This document shows positions 37,016 through 60,166 of a DNA stretch of 64,000 nt, in pieces (the stretch's first letter is position 1; every line of letters starts with the position of its first letter). A program made the translations under genes and the position numbers. This DNA is from Whitmania pigra (lineage: Eukaryota > Annelida > Clitellata > Hirudinida > Haemopidae). Location: positions 624,501 to 688,500 of the forward strand of contig JAJTWR010000275.1 of the NCBI GenBank assembly GCA_021613335.1, in the 5' to 3' direction. The notes beneath the pieces are model-generated. The model was not told where the DNA came from and searched no databases. It was given only the letters and a program-made list of their open reading frames with translations.

Positions 37016-40000
37016 ATGGAAATAGTTCGATCAGTGGTTGCTTTTAATTTGCTGCTAATCTGTTCAGTTCTTTCAAGTAAGTAGTAAGATGTGACTTTAC
37101 TTCAATAATTTAGGTTAAATAATAATAAATTATAAGACATTCTTCATAATTTTCTTACTTGAAAGAACCAAGTTTCAGACCATGGCGCCCGCATTAACCT
37201 GTTATATAGGCCGGTCGACAGAAATTTTGAGTCCCTAGGTACAGTGGCCACGTCAATATGGTAATAGAAGATCTAAAATGCTTTAAAATCCAGGCGGGCC
37301 CCAAAAAATTGGCGGACTACTGGTTTACTTTACTTCTACACCTTCCGTGGCTCTGCTGTTACTTACCACGATGTCCAAAAAATGGGGCCATATAATACCT
37401 TTCGTTTTCGTTGTCCAAGCAATAGGAACGATTTTCCAATAATCGACTTTAACTTAAAAGTAAACTGTTATTGGTCGAAGTTATTTATTATTATTTATTA
37501 TTTAGTTATAACTATTTAAGTTATGCTTTTATAAATCACGTTGTGGCTGTTAAAATTTCAGATCCTGATGAAAGAAAGTTGTTTGACGAGCTGTTCGCAA
37601 ATTACAGCAACGATGTAAGGCCAGTCAGGGACGGTACCATTTTCTTCATCGATATGACTTACTACCTTGTGGCTTTGAATTCCATTGTAAGTTGGATTGG
37701 TCGTGATTTAAGATTAAGAATAAAAGTGTTTATAGGCTGTTACTGATACTACATCAAATATTTCTTAACATACAATAGGTCTCAAATCAACCAACTAATT
37801 TTAATAAGATAACCATTTACTGCCATTGTATTTCAGAATGAAAAAAATCAGGTAGTCAGTGTATTCGGATGGCTAAACACGGTTAGGACACAATTTCGCT
37901 TTTCAGTAAAATCCCTTATAAACCAGGGACGTCATTTTAGATTTTTCAAAAGGGGCAAACAGTAGTAAAACATGACGAGATGACCATTTTTTGAGTCGAG
38001 TAATTCAGAGTAAAGTCAGGGGGGCCTTTAACCCTGTCGTCCCAAATTACGTCTCTAGTGTAAACTAGAAAAAATAATAAAATGAAGGTTAATAATTTAA
38101 TCTAATTAAATATTAAATTTCGAATTAAATGTTAGTTTTTCTGAGGATTAATTTGAAATAGAATGATTGTTCAGATATGGACTGACGAATATTTGATGTG
38201 GGACAAGAACGATTACCCTTTCGACTTGGTCGTCGATTCCAACAAAGTGTGGCTTCCCGATCTCATTGTACGAAACAGGTTCGTAATAACAACCTTTGTG
38301 TTTATTTGATATATTTACTAAATTGCTGTTTGCTATAACGAGTTAACTTGAGCAACAAACAAATCGGTTTTATTCAAAAACAGTTTCATGAAATTATTAC
38401 TTAATTTTAATCATTATTTCACAACAACAAGAAGGAAATGTCATTCATGAACATAAAACAGTGTATTATTTTAAAATTTAATACAAATCGAATCCATTCA
38501 GTGCCGACAATATCTACGGTGAACTGTTCAAGACAGGAAAAGACGATAACTACAAAGTTGTCGTGAGATCGGATGGTAGAGTTTTCTACACCACGGCCGG
38601 AACATGCAAAACTCTGTGCAACCTTGACATGACCTATTTTCCGTTTGACATTCAAGTATGCTTCATACACATCGATAGTTATACTTATTCGACTTCGCAG
38701 ATGAAGATTAGGCGGATCACAAACAAAGTCAATGTCACATCATTCAGACATAACGGAATATGGGAGCTTTTAGATACAAAAGTCAGTCTATCATACTTTG
38801 CGATCCTGATAAATTTGGATTGAAGACAACTTAACATTAACCAGGTCAGCGATACAATAGAAAACGGATCTCAGATTAAATTCATCATGTACTGGAGAAG
38901 ATATCCATCCTACCACCTTGCCAGTTTGATTCTACCATGCTCCATGATGTCCTTCATAACCCTTTTTGTTTTCCTCTTGCCACCGGACTCTGACGAAAAG
39001 ATCGGTCTGAGTATCAACACGCTACTTTCTTTCACCATGTTTCAAATATCCATCGATGAAAAAATACCGGAAAAATCCGACAAATGGCCTTTGATAAGTT
39101 GGTACAACCGAGACGGAATTAGATTTCGATTTTGTTCACATTCGATGCTAGACTGTTTATCACTATTATTGATAATGTATAGGATAAGATAAGGAGATGT
39201 CCAAAACAAATGTTTTGCATAAAGGAATGTATTAAAGAAATTATTAAAATAAAATAGCACAGCGCAACTAATATGGCATTTTTTAAACGGGCCTTCAAGC
39301 ACACAACCTACTTTCAGCCATCTACATCCTTGGAGTCATGATGTTGACATCACTGAGTCTCCTGTGCACCGTAATAGTCCTTATGCTTCACCACCAACAC
39401 TCCGATGATCCTCCCCCACGTTGGCTAAAGATCCTAGTGCTTGATTGGCTGGGAAAGATCTTCTTCAAGAAGAACGAAATCGTCAATGGTTCGGGGCATG
39501 TCGAGTCGTTTATAAGTAAGCGCTCATCGGTGGCATCTGGAATGGAATCTTGTGCACAGGAAGGACCCGAGATTTTAGATGGAAAAAGTTTAAGGAAGCG
39601 TAGCATCATCCAAGTGAACCACGAGTCAAGATTGGAATCAGACGATCCTGACGTCAAGATGACAGTTCCGGAGAGCTTGGAGATGTCAGAGAATGACGGA
39701 GCCACTCTCTCCGTCAACGAAGCTTCGATACCAGACATCATCACTCCGAGAAGGCCGAGCTTAAGCTCTATTTTCAAATTCAAGAAGCACAGAAAAAGCG
39801 AAACACCGTCGATTACGGTTAGTCCAAACGACTGCGTCAAAGCAATCTTGAAGAAAATGATGGACGATGCGAACAGCGAAGATTTGAAGACTCAATGGAT
39901 GAGAATAGCTCTCGTGTGCGACAGATTCTTCGGAATACTTTTTACATTTTCACTCCTGGTAATGACGGCGACGATTTTCGGAATTCTCAACAACCCGCCG

Positions 40001-40033
40001 GGATTGGAAGCCGTTTCGAAGAGAGCTCAGTGA
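37016..40033 (+). CDS. Nicotinic acetylcholine receptor-like subunit, tandem copy 3 (diverged binding site and pore)
   Basis: Exons: 37016-37076, 37562-37686, 37837-37881, 38175-38278, 38502-38781, 38845-39097, 39318-40033; 527 aa. Same exon phases as copies 1 and 2, all open. Exon 3 encodes NEKNQVVSVFGWLNT. Differences of note: loop B is DSYTYS, so the conserved Trp (position 172) is Tyr; AGTCKTLC adds a cysteine three residues before the first Cys-loop cysteine; and DSGEK before TM2 is DSDEK (G255D), with SINTLLSF in TM2 where the others have SITTLLSF. Exon 7 is nearly identical to the other copies (10 of 231 residues from copy 1). The gene is tail-to-tail with IMMP2L, 402 bases apart. Confidence 0.92.
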
Positions 40034-40435
40034 ATTAATCACAGACGAGTACATTTCAAGGATCAAAATTAAACTCCAATACTATTATGATTTGGAGATA
40101 TCTATTGCACCTCAAATTTCTTATGGCACCAATTTGGTCGTAACTGGACTTATATTCCTTTGCTCGTAATAATGTTCCGTGTCGTACATACTTTTATTGG
40201 CCAAAGTTGCCCTTAAGTTATTTTACATTCAGCTCAAATATTAATATGTCAATAATTTCCAAGCAAACTCCTTTTCTAGAATGTAAACAATTTTAGGATA
40301 GTCGAACCATTCAAAGAGTAGAGATAATTTTTATTGTAGGTGTCTAAAAAATCATCCTTCTCATATTTACAACAAAAAAATACTCAATACTAGATCTAAA
40401 AATATGTTCGAAGTGCGATCGTTATTTATTACAAT
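40034..40435. other. Tail-to-tail spacer, receptor copy 3 and IMMP2L
   Basis: This interval is repeated, diverged, downstream of copy 1 (to about 30290) and in part downstream of copy 2. Two minus-strand TTTATT signals (40425-40430, and one near 40330) could end IMMP2L transcripts. Confidence 0.55.
40425..40430 (-). terminator. AATAAA poly(A) signal next to the IMMP2L stop
   Basis: Minus-strand AATAAA begins five bases after the TGA at 40436-40438; a second signal lies about 95 bases further on. Confidence 0.4.
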
Positions 40436-41719
40436 TCACCTCGACTTATTGCTTCCTGTATTAGATCTAATGGAAGATATAAAATAGTGTTGTTTCGTGG
40501 GAGTGATGTCAAAATTGGTTGGTGTAAGACACTTGGGATCCTGGTGCTTCTGAATCCTGGACGAGACGTCCTCTATCGGTATTCTTTTAAAGCTGTTCCT
40601 GGGCCAGACGATATGGGTTGCCTTGGAATTAATGAGACCCAGTGGCACCTATGTAAGTGGCATCGATGTAAATTAGTTTCATAGATTATCTTAATTTAGT
40701 AAACAAAGTATGTTTGATATTAACCAAATTTGATCATATTTCACACGAAAAAATTTCATCCATCGATAAAATCCTTAAATACTTACCTAATTATTGAATA
40801 ACGCATTTAGTAAAAAAAAATAAACATGTATTAATAACATACTGCAAAAATAAACCAAGAAATGTTCTAACCGGTCCAAATATGTTGCTGTCCAGACTAT
40901 GTTTGTGGTTGTCCCCTTCAACCCAACAATGGCCTCTAGGTACGGTCACATACTCATCCCTGTAGCTTTGTGTCCTTAATAAGGTTACAAAAAAATAAAA
41001 TAATTAGTTATTAGTTAGTAAAATAGTTATTTCTATGTTAATTATGCCAGATTAATTTCCAAGTACATTTTTAAAGTTAAAATTGCAGACAGTCTTTTTT
41101 AAGAAATTACTGAGAAACTCACTTTACTGTGTCTCCCTCAAGTGCAATAATCCTCTTCAGCAGTTTCTGAGATGGTTGAGTAGGAGATCTGCATGAATGT
41201 AATACATTCTGCATTTACTAAAAAAATAAATTTCAATAGAGATTGACAAATAAAAAATGGTAAATTCAGCCACGTTAATGTTAATTTACCTTTAAAAGTA
41301 CATAAAATAATTACTGAAGGTCACCTTTTTGCCTCATGTTATTAGGTTTGCATCAACTCAAATGAATTAAAGGACAAAATTTTTAATTAAATTTTTGTTT
41401 GTGTAAAAATTTAAATCTGATTACATCATACTTGCAGTACTTACAGCAGGCAGACTACTTGGCCCCTCTGAAATTCATACTTTCTATGTCCTAACCTACT
41501 GAGAAATACAAAATTTGTTGTTTCTTTGGTACCATTGATGAGAGGCTGCAAAAGATAATTTGACCTCTTATAAATTCACTGGAGATCATGAGCAGAAGAA
41601 AGTAGCATGGAAACCTTCATAGAATTTCCCTCAACTCGGCAAACCTGTCCAACAACATCTAAAAAAGTTATAGATACTGGAACGGCAAAAAGCGTTGCTT
41701 TGACAAAGATCTTAAACAT
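40436..41719 (-). CDS. IMMP2L: Mitochondrial inner membrane protease subunit 2
   Basis: Signal-peptidase-type (S26) Ser/Lys protease that removes sorting peptides of intermembrane-space proteins. Five exons: 41615-41719, 41445-41545, 41123-41188, 40872-40974, 40436-40648; 195 aa. Seen: an N-terminal membrane segment ([18 protein letters not shown]), [10 protein letters not shown] with the catalytic Ser in the NSM motif, [26 protein letters not shown] with the general-base Lys, [20 protein letters not shown] and [20 protein letters not shown], matching human IMMP2L block for block (VPRGHIWVEGDHHGHSFDS). The C-terminal tail is about 20 residues longer than human. Start chosen at MFKIFVKA. It is head-to-head with BOULE. 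Confidence 0.94.
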
Positions 41720-42672
41720 AACGTAAACCTCGCGCTTGGGAAAGTGAAATATAAAACAACCATCGGCTCTTGTTTATTTCTGGAGCGTCGAAGGAATTGA
41801 TTAAAAGTACAAATGTTATCATGATCTAATTCAGCTAAATAATATCACAACAAAATTACAATAAATATTAAAATTCTTTTATATAGTTATAAGGTGATTT
41901 TTATTATGTTATAATTTAACAATGTCAATAGAATCGAGCACTTCTACTAAATTTGTTGGTGAATTAGATTTGGCAATCATTCGTGTCTATTACATTTGAA
42001 TTAAGTTAAGTTAGATAATGATCTGTAATTTTGTATCGACATATCGGGTTTTGCAATTGTTTCTTTTTTCGTTGGATTTTAATGGGGCAGTGTTCTTAAT
42101 AGCAAAATATATTGAGTATGAATTGGCTTATTGCCGCTTGTAGGCTCAAATTGTCTAGGAATTTCTAGTCAATACGCGATGGTTGCATAATTCGTTTTTG
42201 TATAAAGTTCAAATTAGAAAACCCTTATGCTTGTTTTGGAATATCTGTAAGCAAAGGCGGAGGCATCTTCCTCGTGCTAATCGCAGCAGCTCAGTTCTGC
42301 TGTAAAAAGTGTTTTCAGCATTTTGAATCGCTATTATCACGCCGGATTCACCTATAGGGGTCGAAACTGTTAGCTGGAGAGAGTTATTTTGTTTTTTCCT
42401 GATCGTAATGTGCGAGAGCCAATGATTTGATTTATAGAGGTGCATGGTAGAACAAAAGTGTTAAAATTTTTGTTCTGCGTTAACAAGCTAAACAAAATAA
42501 TTTTTACATGTTTTCAAATTTGTTATACTTTAACAAGTTTATGTTTATTTACACGAACTTATAAACATTAGAGATCTTCGATTTCGCGATGACTACGCCA
42601 TATTAAAAAATTTGAGTCTGCTCGGCGTCCTCCCGGTTTTGCGCTTGTTTTCTACGGACATTTCTTTATAAC
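41720..42672. promoter_or_regulatory. Divergent promoter region, IMMP2L / BOULE
   Basis: 953 bases between two opposed start codons; about 42590-42660 is locally GC-rich. No coding exon recognised. Promoter function is inferred only from gene arrangement. Confidence 0.35.
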
Positions 42673-48856
<6,184 letters not shown>

Positions 48857-49235
48857 CTGTCGACCATCTTCCCGAGAATGGTTGAAATATTTTTGAGTGT
48901 ACATGAGACAGTCGTTCTTTTCGCATTCTTCTTCTCTTCGTTGAATTTTTAGCTTTATATTCTGTCTTTAATAAGGAGAAGAAATAATTTTTAAAAGTAA
49001 GAGAACAATCGTCAGCGTTCGCACAGTAGGGAAGACATTTAACTACAAGGAAGTTGTTCTGTTGACTATTCCATCCAATTCAATTCATCCAGGATTCGTT
49101 GGATTGGTTACTGCTTCGTTGTGATCTCAAGATGATACGAATGTGAAGAGTTAGTGTGCTATTCAATGTGATTAATGTCCATTAGCCAATTTTAGATGCG
49201 CCCAGTATCAATGTTAGCATCCAGATAAAGTGATG
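48857..49235. other. Tail-to-tail spacer, BOULE and ZSWIM2
   Basis: Convergent 3'UTRs; AATAAG near 48970 is the best + strand candidate signal. Nothing else seen. Confidence 0.4.
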
Positions 49236-52195
49236 CTAACTACTGCTGTGGGCATCGTCATCGTGGAAATCACAAACAAAATTGTTGGGGCTGATTTCGT
49301 CGATGTCTGACAAGTGGAAGTCAATAAATAAGTCTCCTGATTGGTCAAGAACAAGACTTTCCTTCTGCACTGGCGGGGGTCCCTCTTTAGGATCATTCAG
49401 TGTCGAGGGACCGCTCTGAAGTCTGCATATAAAATCGTTTAACTTTTTTTAAAAATAACCTGTCCTTTCAAGGAGATGAGATCTCACCTTTCAGAGAATG
49501 TCATCACCGGGTCTCTGTCACCAAGTTCACCCTGTGTACGGCAAGTATGCCACCTGTGCTTATCTGCTATTGGATTGAGGCGGATCCTCCCCAAATTCTG
49601 GCTTGAAACCAGGGGCCAGCTGTGCTCTCTCTTAGCAGTAGGAGCACTCTTGAATCCACTGGGAATGTGATCTTCAGACTGGAAACACTTTGAGTTCTTC
49701 GAGCTCGTCTGCCTGCCGACCGCCATGTCGACATGCTTTGCCACGATGCAGAGAGGGTCTTCCTGGTGCGCAAGAGGGGGTAGATATTTTGGGTGTCTTC
49801 TCTTTGACGGGCTCTCAACTAGCCTTCCAAGATGGGGGGCTGTTTTGGAGTTTCTGTGTTTCGGATGCTGAGCCGTGGGATGGGCGAACCAGGTCTGATG
49901 AGATGCTGGAAACGTGTTTGATTTGGCATTGAGTTCTGGGGGGCAGACGTTCGATCCGTGGACGGAGATGTCTGCTCCGTCACCGCTGCCAATTTGCTTC
50001 ATCTTCCTCGATGACTTGTCCACTGTTAGAACCCTAAGCGCATAATGTGAAAACTTATAAAACTTTAATGTCGACCATCGTTTGCAATAGGCTTTGTTTG
50101 GTGAAAGAGACAACATTGAATTGAGAACAATTTTGGAATTACATAGATTATGTTTAACGAAGTTATTAGCTGAAATTCAATTATTCAGATTGTGTTCTGT
50201 CTGCATAATGAGGCTTACTTTTCTCTTTTCTTGTGAAACTCTGCAAACGTTTTCTCGGTCAACTCTAACCCATCGAACGGACACGTCTGACTCCAGTGTA
50301 AGAGCCAGACTTCCAGGCATTCTCTGTGCAACCATTTCTTACAGCAGGGTATTTGCTTCACCTCTTGACCTTCGTGAAAAGCCCCGGAACAAATCTTACA
50401 CCCATCTTTGTCCACCAGCAGCCTGTCCGAGTCTTTGAGTCTTTTAGAGGGTAGGGTATTGAGATGACTTTCTTGTATGATGTTGATAGATGATGACTGT
50501 GGTGGCACATTGTTCTGCAGGCCACTGAAATAAATATATTAAAGTTCAAAATATTTTTAAGTATATGGAGGATCAAGGTTTCAGGGGAAATCAAGGAAGG
50601 CTCAATTCGTTAGCCTGAAGACCTAGCATTAAAATGTCCCTGAGAAGATTAAATAGGTTTAAAGATGCAGTTTCTGCTAACATACTCGTCGAGTTGCAGA
50701 AGAATCTCATAATCCTCCTCTGTGATATCCCTAGTCAGTATGTCATCCAGTGCAACCAGTCCTAACCTAAGTAAAAGAGGTCTGTTCGTGACTCGATTCC
50801 ATCTCTGATTGGTTTTCTGCGGGTAAAAGCGACAAAGCCTAATTTTATCTGGAGAATTATAACATTGAAATGGCTTAATTGTTCACAAGGCTGTCTTACC
50901 AATCTATAAACAAAGGGATGCTCAGTATGTATTTCAGTCTTGAAGCAATTTGTACAAAGGCAGAAATCTTCTGAATCACACCTGTCACATCTTTAAAGAA
51001 TGAGAATTGTTTTCAAAATATGACAAGGCATGAAAACTTTGTGAAAAATGAAGTAGAAGCTCACTTATAACACTTTCCTACAATTGGACAAACTCCACAA
51101 GCACAGCAAAAGGTGCCTCTGTGTTCCAATTGGCCGGCCTTGAATCCCCTGCGGCCAATGAGAGACCTCATCTTCTCCTCTCCCAGCAAAGTTATGGGAC
51201 CAAAGTCTGCCCTGCAGAAAGGACATTCCACAATGCTGTCTGGTTTCCTGTGGGCAGCCCATATCCTCATGCATTTTGTGTGCACACTGTTGCCACAACC
51301 AAATCTGTGGAAGTTGAAAAATAGATGAATTTCTTCTGATCATCATGCCGTGGAAATTCACAGGTTATAGCTTAAGAGCACATAATAAGTTCGATGACGA
51401 ATAATAGCTGTCAATAATTTAATATAATATGGTTTTACATTGATATTAACCTCTTGACTTATTTTTGGAAAATCAATAAAATAAAAAGAGAACCCATCTT
51501 AAAACGCACTACCTGCAATAAGTGATCCCCTGGGTATCATCAGAAAAGTCTTCCTGACATATTGGACATGCATCTTCTTCAGTTATTTTCCTTTGTTTTA
51601 CCAATTTTCCTGACATTTCCAAATCTCCATCTGCTGCATTCTTTGAGATCTCGCTTTTGTTAACATTTCTGGAAACTTTCAACATCTCTGTTACTTCTCT
51701 TTCACATAATCCAAGTTGCCAAGACACTTAAGATAAAATATGAAATGTCAGGTGAAATAAAAAAGCAAACATGTTAAATAAAACTTGTATTACCCTATAC
51801 AAATATTATTTATAAAAATCTTAAGTAACATTTGTAAATAAACTACCTGTTAATAAAAAATGGTTTGTTTATTCAAAGGCTAACAACCACTAAATTAATG
51901 TTATCCGTCAAACCTAAAACTAACAGGGGTCGGAGGAAGAAAGTTTAAATTTTTTCAGCAATATCCAACAAATGTGTTTACAAATCTCCAATTTACTCTT
52001 CGAAAATGTCAAACATGTACAGGAATGTATGTCCCCTATTAGCACTTTGTGAATTCTTTGTTGCTTCTCCTCTTTCAGTAGAAATCCAGTCGGTCCCATT
52101 TCTCTGATGATGTATATTCTTGATTCCAAGGCCTGCTTCTGACGAGTAATAACAAGTTCTGGACACGATCTTCTCCACGAAATCATTCTGGCCAT
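49236..52195 (-). CDS. ZSWIM2: E3 ubiquitin ligase ZSWIM2 (SWIM, RING, ZZ, RING)
   Basis: Ubiquitin ligase, testis-enriched in vertebrates. Eight exons: 51925-52195, 51513-51726, 51065-51304, 50900-50990, 50686-50816, 50219-50524, 49488-50033, 49236-49422; 661 aa (human about 633). Order seen: IYIIREMGPTGFLLKEE then SWIM finger SCTCLTFSKSKLEICKHICW (CxC...CxH); WQLGLCEREVTEML; RING-1 CPICQEDFSDDTQGITYCR, FGCGNSVHTKCMRIW, ECPFCRADFGP; ZZ finger CCACGVCPIVGKCYKCDRC, FCLCTNCFKTEIHTEHPF; RING-2 CKICSGAFHEGQEVKQIPC, WLHRECLEVWLLH, TCPFDG. The tail of about 250 residues is Ser/Pro-rich and diverged. The start is the ATG of MARMISW. Exon 7 begins at 50033, because an acceptor 14 bases further in would put a stop in frame. 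Confidence 0.93.
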
Positions 52196-52810
52196 TTCTT
52201 CGCTAAACGAAATCAAAGGCTGTCATTCCCCATTTGAAAACTTGGCTTTCCATAACAGTAGTTAAAGACGCACAATGCAGAGTGCTTTGAAGCGCTAAGC
52301 TTGATTTGATTATTCCTTTTATTTTATTTTATGTATAACAATAATGTAACAAAAAAGTTATTAACTGTCACTAAATTAACTAAAAGAAACATTTTACTTG
52401 TATTCATCAAGCCAGTACAATTTCTGCTAGCACCATTTTTCAAAATATTTTTTTAATTTGTATGCAACATTAAAATCACATTTTATTTGGCAGAATTATA
52501 AAAAATATTTGATTATCTGCATTATTAGAATTAATATTACAAAATTAGTGGCAACATGTAATTTCTAAATTTTGTCTTACTTGTCCACTAATTAACTAAT
52601 TAATGATTGGCAGCTAAGCTAAAAGTAACACCTCCTGAACGTGAACAACTAATAATAGCACCTGAGAAATGCATAAATTTATGGAGTCGATGCAACTTGA
52701 CGTGATACCAGGCGAAAGCACTTTGTTTTATTATTTTGCGCTGATAACAAACCTACTTGTTCGGATTTAGGAGTAGCTGACAATTGTCGTTTTTGTTTAA
52801 CTGTCCTGAA
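52196..52810. promoter_or_regulatory. Divergent promoter region, ZSWIM2 / CNNM
   Basis: 615 bases between opposed start codons. AT-rich, with no recognised coding or RNA gene. Promoter role inferred from layout. Confidence 0.35.
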
Positions 52811-58255
<5,445 letters not shown>

Positions 58256-58335
58256 GAAATCGGGAGGTCTAACAATATGACCCTTAATCTTGAATAATCT
58301 TCTCTGACCTGGACGTAATGATTGTTCTTGCTAGT

Positions 58336-58341
58336 AATAAA
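58336..58341 (+). terminator. AATAAA poly(A) signal, CNNM
   Basis: Canonical hexamer 81 bases after the CNNM stop. Confidence 0.65.
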
Positions 58342-58951
58342 TTAACTAATGTAATAACTAGCACTAGATGTTAATGCTAAAGGTTATTTTTAATCGATTC
58401 GCCCGATCTGATGTCCGCATTAACTCTTCGTCTCATTCCTGCATTAGCGGAAGATGATGATGATGATGATGATTTTGTTGATGATGGTGATGATGAACAT
58501 TTTAGTTAGACCATAATTCGAGCCACGTTTCTATGTTTATTATTGTCTCCTGACATTCCCCTTGTTTGTCTTATGCGAATTAACATTAATTACTTAATTA
58601 ATTATCTTCTGCTGATGTAATTGTAATTAATATTTATTATTATTATTATTATTATTAACGCTGCTAATGTCTATCTTAATCATCGTCGTCTGATTGGATA
58701 TTGGTTGCCATCATTACTAATATATGGCATATATATATGTGGTATTAACATCATAAGTCAAAAATTCAATACAAAGTGTTCCACGTTATTATCATCGTCG
58801 TTCTTATCATATTAATTATCTTATTATTATCTAGTATTAATATTAATAAGTTACTCATAACTACTTGCTCTTTATTATTGTAACTTTTTAACCCGCTGTC
58901 TTACATGGAATCTTGATCACTTCGTGTCTGTGCATGTGCGTGTGCATAGAA

Positions 58952-59082
58952 TTCTTAAATTAATTAATTACCTTTTAATTCTTAAATTAATTAATTACCT
59001 TTTAATTCTTAAATTAATTAATTACCTTTTAATTCTTAAATTAATTAATATTCTTTTAATTCTTAAATTAATTAATTACCTT
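58952..59082. repeat. Minisatellite, 27-bp unit, about five copies
   Basis: Unit TTCTTAAATTAATTAATTAC plus CTTTTAA. The period is a multiple of three, so it reads as a repeated ILKLINYLL peptide, an artefact. Confidence 0.9.
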
Positions 59083-60128
59083 TGTAGGGAGCTTGCGAAT
59101 ATATATGAATGTAAAATTGTTTTCGTTCAGGCTTGACTTTCTGATAATTTGGTTTCGTTTTAATTAATAAAACAAGTCGTCGGAAATTCCGACGGAAACC
59201 TGCCGCAAGTCTAGAAACCGTTTCCATAGCGACAAACGAGTTTAAATTGAGCTTGAAATAGCCACGACAAGATTGGTCAATTGGTTTTGTGGAATTAGGA
59301 CGCAATTAGTGCTTAGTAAAGTTCTTAAATTAAAAACTTAATTAATTAAGATCCTGTTGCGCCGTGCAGGGGTAAATAAATGGGTTTGATTTTTATCCTA
59401 TCGAGTATACCTATTGTGGTATTGAAGTCTTATAGATGGACATACTATCCTTATTGTTTTCACGAATTTGTTGAAATGTAAGATGCTACTTGTCCAAAAA
59501 TTCTATCTGTTATCTTGAGTTAATATTTGCTACTTTAAAATATTTTTAATTCTTAAATCTTATTGCAATCGATATTGTACTCTTATGGTCTTTGGCTTAA
59601 GTATCATTCATTTCAAAAAAGTAGCGATGAGCATTGCAATCGTAGGTCTTCTTAATGTTTTCGTAGATCATTCTTTCTTCAATCAAACAATGTCAACCAA
59701 GACAGGTTAAGCGACTTAGGGCGCCATGAAAATGGCGGACCTTTTGGCGAAAATAAATATTTTCAAGCTCTTCCTCACTTGCAAGGCATAAAAAAACTTA
59801 AGGGATATCAAGTCTTATGATGAAATGCGACTTAGAGATCACCGATAAGCCATTCCATCCACATAATAAGACCAGTTGTTTTTTGACTAAAGATGATAAT
59901 GATGATGATGAATCTCTGAGGAAAGCGATGGGACAGAAAATTCTTTAGTTAAAAAAAAAATCAATAGGTGATTTCTTTAACAACTAATTATTGTCAAATT
60001 ATTTACAGCTTGACAATAAAATTATTAATGTTAATGGAGTTAATATTATTACGTGTTTGTTACGATATTCTAATGAGATGATTTGATAATGACGTGATTT
60101 AAAAAGATATTTAAAGTCCAAATAATCT

Positions 60129-60166
60129 CAGTTATGCAACGGACTATAATCAAATAAATAAATAAA
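60129..60166 (+). repeat. SINE 3'-tail fragment
   Basis: CAGTTATGCAACGGACTATA then ATCAAATAAATAAATAAA; close match to 24941-24993 and to the tail side of the 30.4 kb SINE copies. Confidence 0.6.

Noticed and set aside
49476..49932. Plus-strand reading frames opposite ZSWIM2 exon 7
   Set aside because: Shadow frames of the antisense coding exon.
49488..50019. Alternative acceptor for ZSWIM2 exon 7 at TAACAG
   Set aside because: With the upstream phase it gives an early stop in exon 7; the acceptor 14 bases upstream (CTTAG) keeps the frame open through to the last exon.
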